Assembly (NCBI RefSeq): GCF_947172395.1
Contig: NC_069087.1
Span: 3,286,001-3,350,000 of the forward strand
Length of the DNA stretch: 64,000 nt
From: Bicyclus anynana
Lineage: Eukaryota > Arthropoda > Insecta > Lepidoptera > Nymphalidae
Direction of reading: 5' to 3'
Positions 1-11,686 of the stretch are shown in pieces (the stretch's first letter is position 1; each line of letters starts with the position of its first letter). A program made the position numbers and the translations under genes. The notes below the pieces were generated by a model that saw only the letters and a list, made by a program, of their open reading frames with translations, was not told the origin of the DNA and made no database searches.

Positions 1-50
1 AGTTCATCATCGTTATCATATCAGCCGTGGACGTTCACTGTCAGACATAC
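1..50 (-). mobile_element. RTE-like LINE 3' terminus fragment at window edge
   Basis: TTCATCATCGTTATCATATC and AGCCGTGGACGTTCACTGTC match the inverted RTE-like 3' end with several substitutions. Confidence 0.5.
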
Positions 51-653
51 ATAACATTTGTATTTCCTTATTTAAAAATTAAAAAAAAAAAAAAAATATT
101 GTTGTCAGGCTATCGGACCATCTATAAGCCCCCATTCGCGCGAGAGTATTTAAAGGACGTATTTAAAGGTCTATATCTAACGCCAACGAAAAATTGAAAA
201 TGCAACACTGCTCAAAAAAGCATCGTCGTGTTTTAAAAACGCTGTCGTGTTACTTGCGAATGCATTGTTGTATTTGAACGTTATTTTTATCGTCCGTTAA
301 AAAAGCTCTCGTGCGAATGGGGGCTAACGCTAGTTTTTACCAATACAACACCTGTCAAGATGTCTGATCTGATGTCATATCTCTCGGAAGATATTTCTTG
401 TTTTAAAAGATCACTGGTAATAATTATTGTTCTAAAAATATGAAATGAGCTTAACTACACGTGGGCAGGAAATAGTTGGCACTTGGTATAGTCTGAGAGA
501 TGTCTATCGATTTTTTTTTCTACTACACCACTATACTGTGCTATCTTAAACAAAACCCTTAGCTTCTTAGTAGCGTGCTTTTAACTTCTTTTTATTTAAA
601 AATGAATGTGGTACCTAAGTAGGTAGGTACATATTTCTGCAACGTGTCTATTA

Positions 654-876
654 CTAGCAAACGCCCGCGAATTCAGTTTTTCACAAATCTCGCAGGCACC
701 ATTGATTTTTCCGGGATGAAAAGTAGCATACGTGTTAATTCAGAGTAAAACATATTTCCATTCCAAATTTCAGCCAAATCGCTTCAGTAGCCGCAGCACA
801 AAGAAGGAACAAACATACACACACATACACCCACACACACTTACACACAAACTTTCGCCTTTATAATATGAGTGTA
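654..876 (-). mobile_element. Helitron-like (Lep1-type) element with (CA)n tract
   Basis: The left edge CTAGCAAACGCCCGCGAATT is the inverted 3' end of the family, and the right edge (GCCTTTATAATATGAGT) is its inverted 5' end. A CA-rich microsatellite (815-856) lies inside. The AAATCGCTTCAGTAG segment is shared with many lepidopteran copies. Confidence 0.6.
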
Positions 877-989
877 TTCTTCAATATTCCTACGACCATT
901 CTATGTTGGCGTAATTTGTATAGCCATTAGGATGAGTTAGCTGTACTGCACTGTCTGTGTCACCTGTCTATGCATCACATATGCAATTT

Positions 990-1060
990 TTTATCCCGGA
1001 AAAATCTGTGGTTCCCGCGGCGATTGTGAAATACAGAGTTTATCGCGTACAGTCGCGGGC
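990..1060 (+). mobile_element. Helitron-like 3' fragment
   Basis: TTATCCCGGAAAAATCTGTGG followed by degraded ...AGTCGCGGGC resembles the terminal part of the Helitron-like family. It lacks a clear CTAG end and abuts the next copy. Confidence 0.4.
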
Positions 1061-1070
1061 TTTCGATAGT

Positions 1071-1269
1071 CTGTACTAATATTTTAAAGAGGAAAGATTT
1101 GATTGTTTGTTTGCAATGAATATAGGCTCTGAAACTACTGAACCGATTTAAAAAATACTTTCAGTTTTGGGAAGCTACACTATCCCCGAGTGCTATGGGC
1201 TATATATATATTTTATCCCCGTATTTCTACGGGAACACCACGCGGGTGAATCCGTGCGGCGTCTGCTAG
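1071..1269 (+). mobile_element. Helitron-like (Lep1-type) short element
   Basis: It begins CTGTACTAATATTTTAAAGAG, resembling the family 5' end, contains the conserved GAAACTACTGAACCGATTT and GAGTGCTATGGGCTAT blocks, and ends GCGTCTGCTAG followed by T, as expected for a Helitron 3' terminus. Confidence 0.65.
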
Positions 1270-1365
1270 TCTTTAAAAAATATATTCTACGTAAAAACTA
1301 ACAAAATAGATAACCACCCGTCCCACCGGTCTGTGTGCGGAAATTTATGACAATTAATATCTGCA

Positions 1366-1869
1366 ATGGGGATGATGACTAGGTTTAAATTTATTGATTT
1401 TTATGATACATTCGGGTAAATAAGGTCAATGTTAACTAATTTATACATAAAAAGCACAGATTGACTGGATATTTGCAAAATAAATTAGATTATAAAATTT
1501 CAAAATCTAATAAAAATCTTTTATCGTAATTAGATGAAAATTCTTACAGTTTTAGCTTCCTTACATTAAATGTGACATTTTTTAATATGTGAACTATAAA
1601 CATAAACGCACAAATAACGAAGATATTAGTAATTTTGTTTGAACGCCCATACAAACCTAACGATCAGCGAGCCAACGACGTCACTAAATCATGCCATTTT
1701 GTATGGAGCGTTTTTCAGGGATCCGCGGCAGCGCCGCAAATCTGGCCCTTTAAATCCCTGTAGCTCCGAAAGTAATGCTCGCAGATACCCTGTTACTTTT
1801 ACAAAATTGCTTTGCTATTAGTATACTCTTAATTTATATACAATTTAAAAAACTGTCATCATCCCTATT
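1366..1869 (+). mobile_element. ~505-bp TIR element (MITE-like), copy 1
   Basis: It opens with ATGGGGATGATGACTAGG and closes with ACTGTCATCATCCCTATT, giving imperfect ~14-bp terminal inverted repeats (GGGGATGATGAC against AGGGATGATGAC). Near-identical copies lie at 33498 (inverted) and 39508. A short reading frame of about 60 codons (TTG start) recurs at the same place in all three copies. No transposase is encoded, so this is a non-autonomous element. Flanks show no clear target duplication here. Confidence 0.8.
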
Positions 1870-2275
1870 TAAAGGCCGTTATGTACAATTAAATACTGAA
1901 TTGCGATACTATTTGCGTGTAATTTGTTTACGTTACTTGCAATGCAACGGTAACGTTCAATAAATTTTAATTAACCTACGACATTATGACAGTTACCATA
2001 TGTTTATTTACTAATATGAATCTTATTGCTTGAGAATAAGAACTAACATTGATTGTTACAATTTTTCAATTACCACTTGGTAGAGGGTCAAGGTATAATA
2101 AAACGATAAAAGTAACTGATAGTCGACTCAATATATAGAGTCCAGTGTTTAATTGTTGTATAGTGGTCATAAACAACTTCGCACTGTCACTCTCTGGAAT
2201 CATGTAAAAAATAATTTATAATTAAGATGAATGTGTAAGGTTTTTATTAAATAAACTGCGAGTATTATAATTATG
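1870..2275. other. No supported feature
   Basis: AT-rich sequence with stops in all frames. Nothing recognised. Confidence 0.6.
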
Positions 2276-2606
2276 ACGTTTTTTTTATTCTTTACAAGTT
2301 AGCCCATGACTACAATCTCACCTGATGGTAAGTGATGATGCAGTCTAAGATAGAAGCGGGCTAACTTGTTCGGAGGAGGATGAAAATTCCACACCCCTTT
2401 CGGTTTCTACACTGCATCGTAGGTACCGGAACGCTAAATCGCTTGGCGGTACGTCTTTGCCGGTAGGGTGGTAACTAGCCACGGCCAAAGCCTCCCACCA
2501 GCCAGACCTGGACCAATTAAGAAAATCTCAATCTGCCCAGCCGGGATCGAACCCAGGACCATTTTGTAAATCCACCGCGCATACCACTGCGCCACGAAAG
2601 CCGTCA
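2276..2606 (-). mobile_element. tRNA-derived SINE, family A
   Basis: On the minus strand the head carries an A box (TGGCGCAGTGGTATGCG) and a B box (GGGTTCGATCCC), followed by the body TTGGTCCAGGTCTGGCTGG and CGGCAAAGACGTACCGCC, and a tail ending CTTGTAAAGAATAAAAAA. The other family A copies match it nearly end to end. Confidence 0.85.
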
Positions 2607-3895
2607 CCGAGACCTTTAGTAAGTTCATTCCAAGTTAAGTCCGAATATAGAACAATATGAAATGTAAAATGTTGTATGTATTATAATATCATAAGTTACG
2701 AGTTACTAGTACCTACATTCCTTATTGGTTAATCTTAGTGAAAATCTATCTTTATTTCAAAAAAAAATTGGAATCAATTTGAATTAGTATATTAGTAGAC
2801 GTTCTTCGTTCCGTTTCCGTATCAATACAGGGTAAAAAATTATTAGAATTAGTTACGTTTTTTAGTTAATAATTATTAATCACAATGATAAAAGTTAACC
2901 GTTAATTTATATGTATAATACACGCTCGTTTCGCTTAGAATTTAGATGCTGCTAAAGTCAAAACAAAACACTTAGAAAATGTTTCGTAGTCTACCAACGG
3001 TGTATCATTAAAACTTCACCAAGTGTCTTATAATTGTATAGTTTTGTTTGTTTATGTGTGTTTGCTGTCAAGCCGTGTATGAATACAGCTCTTTATCAAT
3101 GCAGTGTCGAGTCCAGAAATTAAAATTGTTCTACTTACGTGGATCGAGTTTTGTAAGTCGGTCAAATTTTGTACAGCACACATGCGAGGTAGTGCTTCAA
3201 ACTTGTTCCAAATGTTATTGTAAATCGCTTCGTAAAATAATATACACAGACAGCTTAAGACAGCATCATGTCTTGAGAATTTATTTTTATAAATTGTCAT
3301 CTTGCTCACTTTGCAAATATTTTGAATCTTTGACTCGTTTGAGTAGTAGATTGAAATCGAGTATGAAGCAATAGCATCATGATTATTTCTGCTACAAAGT
3401 AGCATCCTCTGTATTTCGACTTCGAGAGTTTGGTTGCCGGTGAACTGGTACTATGTACTATGTGTACATAATTTAGCTTAATTTTTGTCTTAAGTTGTAA
3501 CAACTCAACCCTTTGCCCATGCAAAGGGTTGAGTTTTACAGGAGTTGTTATTAAGGACTGTGCCTCGTTAAGAACATCCCCGGAAAGGAAACTTAGGGAT
3601 ACGTCACATATTTGTGCCGTCAACTGTATGATCCTTGTATGAGATAGTAAAAGTAGTTGACTGACGATATCAAACGAGTCGCAGGAATTCGCTGGATTCC
3701 TTTCTCTGTGTCCGAATTAACGAAGAAAACTCAGGATGGCTTTCATTAAAATTCTTGCAGGCCTAGGCTTTTGACTTGATCTTGAAATTAAACTTCTCTA
3801 ACTACTAGTGCTACATAATAAGCAGATCAACTTGCAAGTGAAGAAAACTCTAAATGCCTTAATCGATTATAACCTGAAAGATCTCCTTCAAAGAC
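2607..3895. other. No gene; one hairpin
   Basis: Overlapping open frames of about 105-117 codons lie on both strands at 3050-3620, but they use AT-rich codons, conflict with each other and contain the hairpin at 3502. I regard them as chance. Confidence 0.5.
3502..3535. repeat. Perfect 15-bp hairpin, 4-nt loop
   Basis: AACTCAACCCTTTGC and GCAAAGGGTTGAGTT pair perfectly around CCAT. Confidence 0.8.
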
Positions 3896-4288
3896 ATACA
3901 GGGTGCTGGGGAGTAAATCCTATGATTCTGGGAATAATAAATAAATAAAGTAAATCCTATGAATCTATTCTGTACCGAAAATTAATTAAAAATGTTCAAG
4001 AAACATGTGTTTAAAAATATAATATTTTCGGGATAAATAATATTTCTTTTATAAACTGATCTTAAAATGTGTCCCTTATACGAATCCTTATAATTATGAC
4101 GCAATCAAGTTATACGTATTTTTAAATGCAAGGATAGATAAAGGCGTGTTACATGGATTGTCGGAATTATTTGAGTCACTTTGTATGAAACCATAAAAAG
4201 TTTTTACTTTATTAGTTATGCAGTTCGGCTACTACAAGTGGATTCGTCAACACTGAAGTAATGGGAAATACTCCCGAGCATCCTGTAG
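3896..4288. mobile_element. TIR element, TACAGGGTGCT family, uninterrupted copy
   Basis: Left TIR TACAGGGTGCTGGGGAGTAA and right TIR AATACTCCCGAGCATCCTGTA. It contains TTAAAATGTGTCCCTTATAC and ATAATATTTCTTTTATAAAC in the opposite orientation to the copy at 15057. A short direct repeat (GTAAATCCTATGA) occurs at 3915 and 3950. Confidence 0.75.
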
Positions 4289-5590
4289 GTGTATCTCATA
4301 TTCTCTTATTTATTTTATGCATGCAAATAAACAAATAGTTACAGAATGAGAAGTGAAAACAGTGTCAAAGCTTCATACACATTGCTTTCCCAGAGAACGT
4401 TTCCCTTGATCGAGTATATCTTTAATTTAGCGCCTTATTTGAAATAGCGTTTCACGATCACCGCGGGCCCTTGTCTCCTGTGCCCCTGTGTTCCGGTTCA
4501 GCTGTCTTTTGATACACAATTGAGAGATTTTGTGCAATCTACTACAATTTACCTGTACAATTTCGCCAATAATGGGTGTTTACTGTTTTTGTACTTTTTT
4601 GTGTAATTTTTGCTGATTTACTACTTTATTACTTGGGTTGATGAATGAGGAAATATTAATTTAATTTTTTTGAATTTTTAAACGGCTTTTTGATGTTCAA
4701 TAATGATGATCTACATTAGATTCAGAACGATGTTCTTTTATGCGGCTTATAGTAAAATGAAATAGCAGACATCGTCACGTAACGCAAAAGCTAAACTGCT
4801 CCAATCTGTTATAAACAAAGTATTAGGATAACATATTGTAATAGTAGGTACAACATTTTTTCTTGTAATAATTACTGATATCACATGGATATTTCTTAAA
4901 TTCGACTCATTTTTCAGCAGGTTTCATTTGCTCTATCGTCTATTAAACTCTGTTGTTATAAATTTCACAGTCTTCCACGCAGAGGAAATCGCCGGCGCCT
5001 GCTTGTATTAAATTAAATTCTAAAATTCTTGGCGTTATCTAAAAACTTTATAGTAACAAAAAGCAAGCTATGCAATCGTTGCCCACAAGAAATGGCGAAT
5101 GTATCGAAGGGCCTGGAATTTTCGTTTGTCTGTCGAACAGTCCGCATCGCCGCGGGTCGACGCTTGATGGAATGCCCCAGAATCGACGGCAATTGTTGTT
5201 TGCTGTTGCCAAATAACTGTTGTTATAATGTCGTTCGTCTTGTTATGGTTGCGTTATGCCGTAACCCGTACTTAGAGTGTGATTTAAAATTACTTCACTG
5301 GATTTGTTCAGCGAAAGACCGCATTAAGAGAGCGCCATTCGATTCAACTTAATATGCGTACAGATAACTGTAAGAGTATTAGTAAGTAAGTAGGAGTAAT
5401 GTATGCCTTATTATAAATATCAAAATAAGTTAATTAGGTAAATGATTGATAATAAGGACTTACTAGAATGCGGTGGAGGACATGAACCGTGCATTTGACA
5501 CACCGTGATAAAGTTTTCAAGGTTATATTCTTCTAATGTAATATGTATCCAATTACAAAAATGCAGATATATTTATCAGCGAGTATTTAA
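4289..5590. other. Mostly featureless; weak open frame at 5029-5352
   Basis: The block 5080-5340 is GC-richer than its surroundings. A plus frame from TTG 5029 reads ...KLCNRCPQEMANVSKGLEF... to TAA 5350. No splice signals or domain support it. It may be an old repeat. Confidence 0.4.
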
Positions 5591-5640
5591 TCTATAACAC
5601 TAATATTATAAATATACGTGGGTGAAGCCGCGGGTGCTAG
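5591..5640 (+). mobile_element. 50-bp miniature Helitron (both ends only)
   Basis: It is flanked by A and T and runs from TCTATAACACTAATATTATA to GAAGCCGCGGGTGCTAG. The 5' TC and 3' CTAG termini of the family are both present with almost nothing between them, so it looks like an internally deleted copy. Confidence 0.55.
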
Positions 5641-5670
5641 TGAATAATAAACCTTATTTTAAACAGCTTA

Positions 5671-5735
5671 CTAGCGGACGTTCGCTAATACGTTTAAGGT
5701 GAAATCGGTATACTTCTTGATATAATCCTTTTAGT
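5671..5735 (-). mobile_element. Helitron-like 3' fragment
   Basis: CTAGCGGACGTTCGCTAATA is the inverted 3' end, including the hairpin-forming GCGGACG/CGT part. The rest fades within about 60 bp. Confidence 0.45.
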
Positions 5736-6369
5736 ACTCCGTACCTAACACAGATATACCCGTAGGTATCTCAAGTCAAGGCGTTACCAAGACGCAACCA
5801 TCAATACTGCATAGTCATTTAACATCAGGTAACTTCGCAGGCGTCCACTTATTCTTAGATTCCGATGATTTATTTAATTTTCTGTTTTCATTTCAGGTAA
5901 TAATCACCATCGCTCGTCCGTATGAAGGAAATATAAACATTGGTGAGAACGTTAGGTATGCCGGATGTTATTTCACGTTAGTTCCTTATTTACATGTGCA
6001 TTATTCATGCTAACATCAACGCCAGAACTACAGAACACATATAATTATTGAAAGTAACTTCTTACTTAATTACTAATAATAAAATTATTGATGAAAAAGA
6101 ATCGCAAACTATTCAAATCAACTCTATACTCAGATATTACAATAAAATATGCGTTTGAGGTTAAGAGGTCTATCACCCATTTGTCAACATCACTATCACG
6201 TACAACAATTGTTATTTGTTAAGTATAATTGAATAGTAATTAGTTCGATAGAGCCGTTCAATTTAATTATTTGTTGTACATTAGTGTACCTAGATGAGTA
6301 ATTATTCAAACCTGCAGCGATTAGTATACATTGATTCACTTATTATTTGTATAAGTGCTAGCCTGTGTA

Positions 6370-6396
6370 CTACCATTGGTAAGTAACCAATGGTAG
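6370..6396. repeat. Perfect 11-bp hairpin
   Basis: CTACCATTGGT and ACCAATGGTAG around AAGTA, just before a SINE. Confidence 0.65.
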
Positions 6397-6405
6397 AAGC
6401 AGTGG

Positions 6406-6665
6406 CTTTTTTTATTCTTTACAAGTTAGCCCTTGACTACAATATCACAATCTAAGATGGAAGCGGGCTAGCTTGTTAGGAGGATGAAAATCCACACTCC
6501 TTCGTAACGGAACGCTAAATCGCTTGGCGGTACATCTTTGCCGTTAGGGTGGTAACTAGCCACGGCAGAGCCTCCCTCCAGCCAGACCTGGACCAATTCA
6601 GAAAATCTCAATCGGCCTAGCCGGTAATCGAACCCAGGACCTCCGTCTTGTAAAACCACTGTGAC
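6406..6665 (-). mobile_element. tRNA-derived SINE, family A, internally deleted
   Basis: Same body and tail as at 2276, but missing part of the CCATCAGGTGAGATTG tail segment and the CGATGCAGTGTAGAAACC segment. The B box (reverse of GGTAATCGAACCC) survives, and the A box is damaged. Confidence 0.75.
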
Positions 6666-6710
6666 AAGCATTCGCTTTTACAAAAGAAAAAAAGTGGATC
6701 GTCTGGCCAT

Positions 6711-6930
6711 AGGTAGCATTCCGATCTTGCGACTGCGACCCGCGACCGCGATCTTCTAATGCAACCGGGTCGTACGACCCACTGCTTAGTATGAATTTAT
6801 ATGGAGCACTGAACTGAACGAAGGCGGTCGCACAACACGGTATTGGGATTTGTTTAGTGCTCCATATAAATTCATACTAAACAATAGGTCGTACAACCCG
6901 GTCGCGGTCGCCAAGAACCGAATGCTGCCT
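6711..6930. mobile_element. 220-bp foldback element
   Basis: The two arms are long and nearly complementary: left AGGTAGCATTCCGATCTTGC ... TTAGTATGAATTTATATGGA, right TCCATATAAATTCATACTAA ... GAACCGAATGCTGCCT. The left arm carries an extra ~15-bp GC-rich stretch (CGATCTTCTAATGC). The spacer is about 40 bp. No flanking duplication is obvious. Confidence 0.7.
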
Positions 6931-7241
6931 TTAGTGATTTTATTACAAAGCCCGAGTTCCCAGAATCGTATGTTTGTTTTACAGGTGTATTCCTGACGTA
7001 ACTATGTAATAATTTAAATCGTTTTATAGATATGGCTCGGTGCCTATGCTCGACGGTGCGGATTCTTTGGCGATGTAACTTGGTAATTTAGTGAGGCACT
7101 GATAGCTCACTTGGATTGAACAACTTATTTTATAATTAACTGCATAACATCTGTTTGTTTTGGTAGATCTTATCCAAAGATAATAAACGGTAAGCCTGCG
7201 TTATTAAGGCATGCTCAGTGTTCTTAATATTTTTTTAAATT

Positions 7242-7440
7242 GCCTTATTGGCTCAGTGGTTAGCTTGTGTGGCTTCTGAGCAAATATTGCATTTTTTAAA
7301 ACTTCCAATCATTTTTAAACATTTTCACTCTAAGAATGTCTACACGCATTGTAACAGTCTTGTAGCTCTAAGTTTCAAATCCCCTTTCTGATGAAGAGAG
7401 AGGCGATTACTGTGTGCCATTAGGAAAAGATGATGATGGT
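7242..7440 (+). mobile_element. Possible old tRNA-derived SINE
   Basis: ATTGGCTCAGTGGTTAGC resembles an A box, and ATTACTGTGTGCCATTAGG before GATGATGATGG resembles a SINE 3' end with TGA repeats. The B box is unclear. Confidence 0.35.
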
Positions 7441-7482
7441 TATTTTCTTATAAACAACTACCCTAATCCTACCCTACCCCTA

Positions 7483-7592
7483 CCCTACCCATGACCTTTC
7501 CAACGAATGCAAAACCTTGGAAATCGGTTAGTGCGTTCTGGAGTTATAGCGTCAGGAAGGAAAACCCGACTTATTTTTATATAGTAGAGAAG
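7483..7592 (-). mobile_element. Helitron-like fragment with short (CCCTA) tract
   Basis: CCTACCCTACCCCTACCCTA is followed by CCTTGGAAATCGGTTAGTGC and ATTTTTATATAGTAGA. The same arrangement of CCCTA tract, CGGTT block and 5' end is seen at 34616. Confidence 0.5.
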
Positions 7593-7599
7593 ATGTAAC

Positions 7600-9116
7600 T
7601 TAGACATTGTCTATCTACCCACAGAACATAGAAAACACTCAAGCTTACGCTTTAGCAATTTTATTTCCGTGATCTATTCGAATACTTACAGGTCGAACCG
7701 TTACAATGTTAACAAGAATAAACAACGAAGATCGAACTATGAATTTTTGGCACCACTTCACATCTAGTTACACTTCATTGGACTATTTATACAATAGATT
7801 GACGATTATACACACATTAGTGTGTGTTTGGAATATTTAGATGACAACGCGTTTGCTGTTTGTGTCACAAAATGGGTTTCTGTGACTTTTTTTTGTACAA
7901 CATAATAGTTGACAGAACAAGCAGATATATCACCTGACGTGAAGTGGAAAACCTTTATAATAAATCTATGCATCCCAAAGCATGCAAGAAAAATGGCAAT
8001 TCGCTGCCTTGAGCTCGTAAATCTAAAGCTTTAAGCCTTATGTGCCTTACTTTAAATTAGTTACTCAGACTAATTATATAGGACCTCCCTCGAAAGACGT
8101 TACTTTTCTGTCAAAGTATATGATCAACGATCTAATGCGATTTAAACTGTCACTATAGAATCGATGCTTCATAGTTGTAATCGTGTTCGTCAAGAGTTCC
8201 GTAAAATACATTGTTGTGTAGTAGTTAAGTATAAGATATATACATAATCTAATCTCGTTTTCCTTACAAAATGACGGACAATTTTGTTCGTGAAATTGGG
8301 TGCGATTTGAGTTTGAAGCCTGTTATAATCACTGGCAACCATTTCCTTCAGAACAAATGTTTGTAGTTCCAACTAATATATATTCTGTGATAATACTTCA
8401 CCGGACTAGGACTGTCAACGATCGACAACTACTAAATTCTAATTTTGTTTAAATTAAAAACATATTACCTAACAACCATTTGTTGTCTACTAACAAAAAA
8501 GCTATAAAAGCCTTTCAAAGATGTAGGAGTAGATACAACAGCTCAAAATGAGCGCGCAATCAAAATATTATGTCCCCTATGATTTATGTCGCTATATACA
8601 CCTACTCCCATAGACCGTCGTCACATAATGATAATCATGACCTACGCTGTACTGACCTTTTACGGCGAGTACGTTGACTTTGACATAAAACCTACCAGCA
8701 TGAGCTGAGGCGATAATTATTATTAGATCTTGTACACACTATGTAGATGTTACTCTTTTTGGTGTCAATTGCTTTGGTGTCAGTTGATGAAGGTATTTAG
8801 AAAAGGCTAGTTCTGTATTTGATCTGTATGTATGTCTGCGATTTTCTCGAATAATACTCATTGTATTTAGTTAGGTGGGGTTTTTCGTTATTTGCCACGC
8901 TGTGAAATTTTTGACTACGTACTCGTATATATTGGTGTAAAGAAAAGTAGAGTGGTTTGCCTAAAGACCCCATAGTTAGTCAAGTATTACAAGTCGTGCA
9001 GGTCATTCTTGCTTTTATCGTGCTTTTATTGTACAAAAAAAAATGAATTCTACGGGAACAAAATCGTTAAACATGTACGACACACGAACTACGTTATTGC
9101 TAGTGTTAAAATATAT
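7600..9116. other. No supported feature
   Basis: AT-rich, no repeat recognised except a short ACACACA/TGTGTGT inverted pair near 7811. Confidence 0.55.
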
Positions 9117-9619
9117 CCTTTCTAAAGCAACTTGTCTCAAACGGACAGCTGTTCGAGTGCGAGTATTTGTTAGTGTTATTTACATCTGTTTTATGTACCA
9201 TTTTTTTTGTTATTTGGGTTTTAGTGTTCACAACGGTTATGGCAACTTGACATTACAAATAGGTACTTAGGTTTTAAGGTTATAGATATTCCAGATCATG
9301 AATCTCTGGTGTAGATATTTTTTTTTTGTTTGCCTTTTAATGGGCTGTGCTGTCGAAATGTCGCTATGGACTTTCGAATTCTTCATCAGATTTGAATCTT
9401 ATTGTTGTACCTAATGTACCTACCTAATATGATAACGAAAATCAAGTTTATTTTTAACGATTTACTTTATTTTCTACATTTGAATGTCGCTATGGACTCT
9501 CGAATTCTTCTTCAGCGAAATTCAACTATATATCTAGTCCTTTCTAAAGCAACTTGTCTCAAACGACAGCTGACAGCTGTTCCGAGTATTTGCTAGTGTT
9601 ATTTACATCTGTTTTATGT
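9117..9619 (+). repeat. Composite repeat: ~327-bp unit bracketed by 80-bp direct repeats
   Basis: The 80-bp segment CCTTTCTAAAGCAACTTGTC ... CATCTGTTTTATGT occurs at 9117-9196 and 9539-9619 in direct orientation. Between them lies a 327-bp unit (9201-9527) that recurs at 11687-12009. The unit contains a short internal duplication around TCGCTATGGACT at 9362 and 9486. Confidence 0.75.
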
Positions 9620-9633
9620 GCAGGCGTCAAAGG

Positions 9634-9668
9634 TCCAACGCCGACTTATGACCGCACTCGGCGTTGGA
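9634..9668. repeat. Perfect 11-bp hairpin, GC-rich
   Basis: TCCAACGCCGA and TCGGCGTTGGA separated by 13 bp. Confidence 0.65.
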
Positions 9669-10182
9669 AACGTTATGTAATTGGACGTTGATTTGTTAAC
9701 GCGCGTCCGTTGGATGCTCTTCAATGGAATTTATGGCGAGTTAGTGTCGTGGCTGACCGGCGATTATGTTTATTTTGCAGTTTGTGCCTGTGTTAAGTGT
9801 TAGTGTAAATAGTGTTAAAGATGCTTACTTGGATTTTAAATATTTCAAACATTTGCATACTGAGTAAGAAGGCAAGTAAACTTTATGAGTTCGGTTGTAG
9901 GAGATGATCTCTGGAACTACTTTTTACTGAAAAGATAGTTTACTGATACAAAGTTATTCAGTATGTTTTATTTTACCGTGATAAATACACTTAAATCTAT
10001 TGTAAAAACAGGACACGCAAATTTGTGGTCTGTACTTATTTGAATTACCACGATTCGATTCCACAGAACATATTAGTAAAAGACGTTAAAATTAAATCGA
10101 TTAACCATTTTAAACGAGGTAATTTTTAAAATGATTAAAAGAATTTTAAAATTTTTTGGCTTATTAAGCACCATTATCCTTG

Positions 10183-10438
10183 ATAGCCCAGCATGACCTC
10201 TGCCTCCGAATCCAGAGGTCGGACTTTTAAGTTAAGTGTATTTTAAGAAATTAAATATTCCGTGTTTCAAGCTTTTTCTTAATTTTAAAACACGGAATTT
10301 TCTTAATTCTCTAGCTGTGTGAAGTCTGCCAGTCCGCATTGGGCCAGCGTGGTGGACTATTGGCTTAACTCCGCTCATTCTGAGATGAAACTCGAACTCA
10401 ACAGTGAGCCGAATATGGGTTAATAATGATGGTGATGT
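10183..10438 (+). mobile_element. tRNA-derived SINE, family B
   Basis: The head is GATAGCCCAGCATGACCTCT then GCCTCCGAATCC, and the body is GTCTGCCAGTCCGCATTGGG, CCAGCGTGGTGGACTATTGG, CTCATTCTGAGATGAAACTC and GTGAGCCGAATATGGGTTAA, with a GATGGTGATG tail. Part of the middle has been replaced or deleted, and a perfect 11-bp hairpin arm pair (10257/10288) sits there. Confidence 0.75.
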
Positions 10439-10439
10439 T

Positions 10440-11686
10440 TCAAAATAAGCTTCTTTATCTTTGAAAATATACATTGGTTTTTTTTTTTTCATTTGTGTTT
10501 AATGTTCATTGAAAAGTTTTAAAAAATACGTGTAACGATCTTTACGAATATATTTTCGTAACTATAGTAATATATTGTGGTAATTACATACAAAAAAGTA
10601 CATTCAAGGCGTCATGATAAAAATGTATCTATCAGACGAGATATTTTTATGAGCGAGCCGATTGTCATTAGAGTAATTTTGGACAATGGGCGACCTTCAC
10701 CGCAATGGCTACGTAATAGAGGGGTGATGTATTTAGCGTCACGTTCGCGTTTTTTGTTAGACAAACATTAGTGTAATGGCACCATTGCGATAGGGTCACC
10801 ATGGATTTAGTGGTGGTGATATTTCACATGGTCAAAATACAAATTGATTTTATTAAATAAGAACTCGAAAGTTTTTTTACTCGTTAATTAAGTCTTACAC
10901 TATCGATACGATAGTGATAATAATTAATTAAAGTCGTTACCCAATCAAAGTATGATAGCAAAGATGCCCAGTCTGAGAAGAATCTCATAACAAACTCTGT
11001 AGGGTTTTAACCTGTATTATTTCGAACGCACCTGTATTATTACGTACGAAAATCAATTCAGTGTTTGTTAATTCCATACTATTGTATTGTTTTGAGATTT
11101 TAGAGTTAAAACATGAGATTTAGAGAGACTTAATTATTTTAAACCAATGATTTGTACCTTAACTAACCAAATATAACAAAGTTATTTTTAACAAACAGTA
11201 ATGTAACTTGAGGTTCCCCTGTACTATTTATCTACTAGTAAATGTCATCATTTAGCATCAAGCCACTTGCTTCATGTAGAGGTTTCCAAACACAACGACC
11301 TTGCGCTGCCTGTAATCAATTTACGTAAAGTCCCAAAACTCACAGATAATATTGAATCATGGTTACCCTACCGTAGCAACTAGATCAAAATATATTCGTG
11401 AAGCGAGTAATGATTGTATGCGTAGTTTGAAAAAAGTTCTTTGTACCTTTGGCCTCGCTACTATTGCTCAAATATTTATCACGTCTCAAATCTTGGATAC
11501 AATCGGTTTACTTCGTTTTTACGCGCAAAAGAATTAACACGCGTTTCGTTTCATCAACTGTTTTGACTTTTACATGCCGTGTCGTCGTGTTGCCGTTCCA
11601 TCATAATTTTCGTTCTCGAAATAAAAATTTGCTTAAGCAAATTCTACTGTTTATTTTTAACGATGTAATTTATTTGCTACGTTTGA
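10440..11686. other. No supported feature
   Basis: AT-rich. The segment 11640-11685 resembles the interior of the repeat unit at 9201 (TTTATTTTTAACGAT), so the second copy may extend a little to the left. Confidence 0.5.

Noticed and set aside
1639..1821. 60-codon frame repeated in three places (also 33546 and 39781)
   Set aside because: It starts at TTG, has no ATG, and lies inside a ~505-bp TIR element. Its conservation only reflects copy similarity.
3048..3623. Overlapping 105-117-codon frames on both strands
   Set aside because: They conflict with each other, use AT-rich codons, contain a hairpin and show no splice signals or domains.
9117..9619. A solo-LTR-flanked retroelement
   Set aside because: The 80-bp direct repeats lack TG...CA ends, there is no primer-binding site or polypurine tract, and the interior is only about 340 bp.
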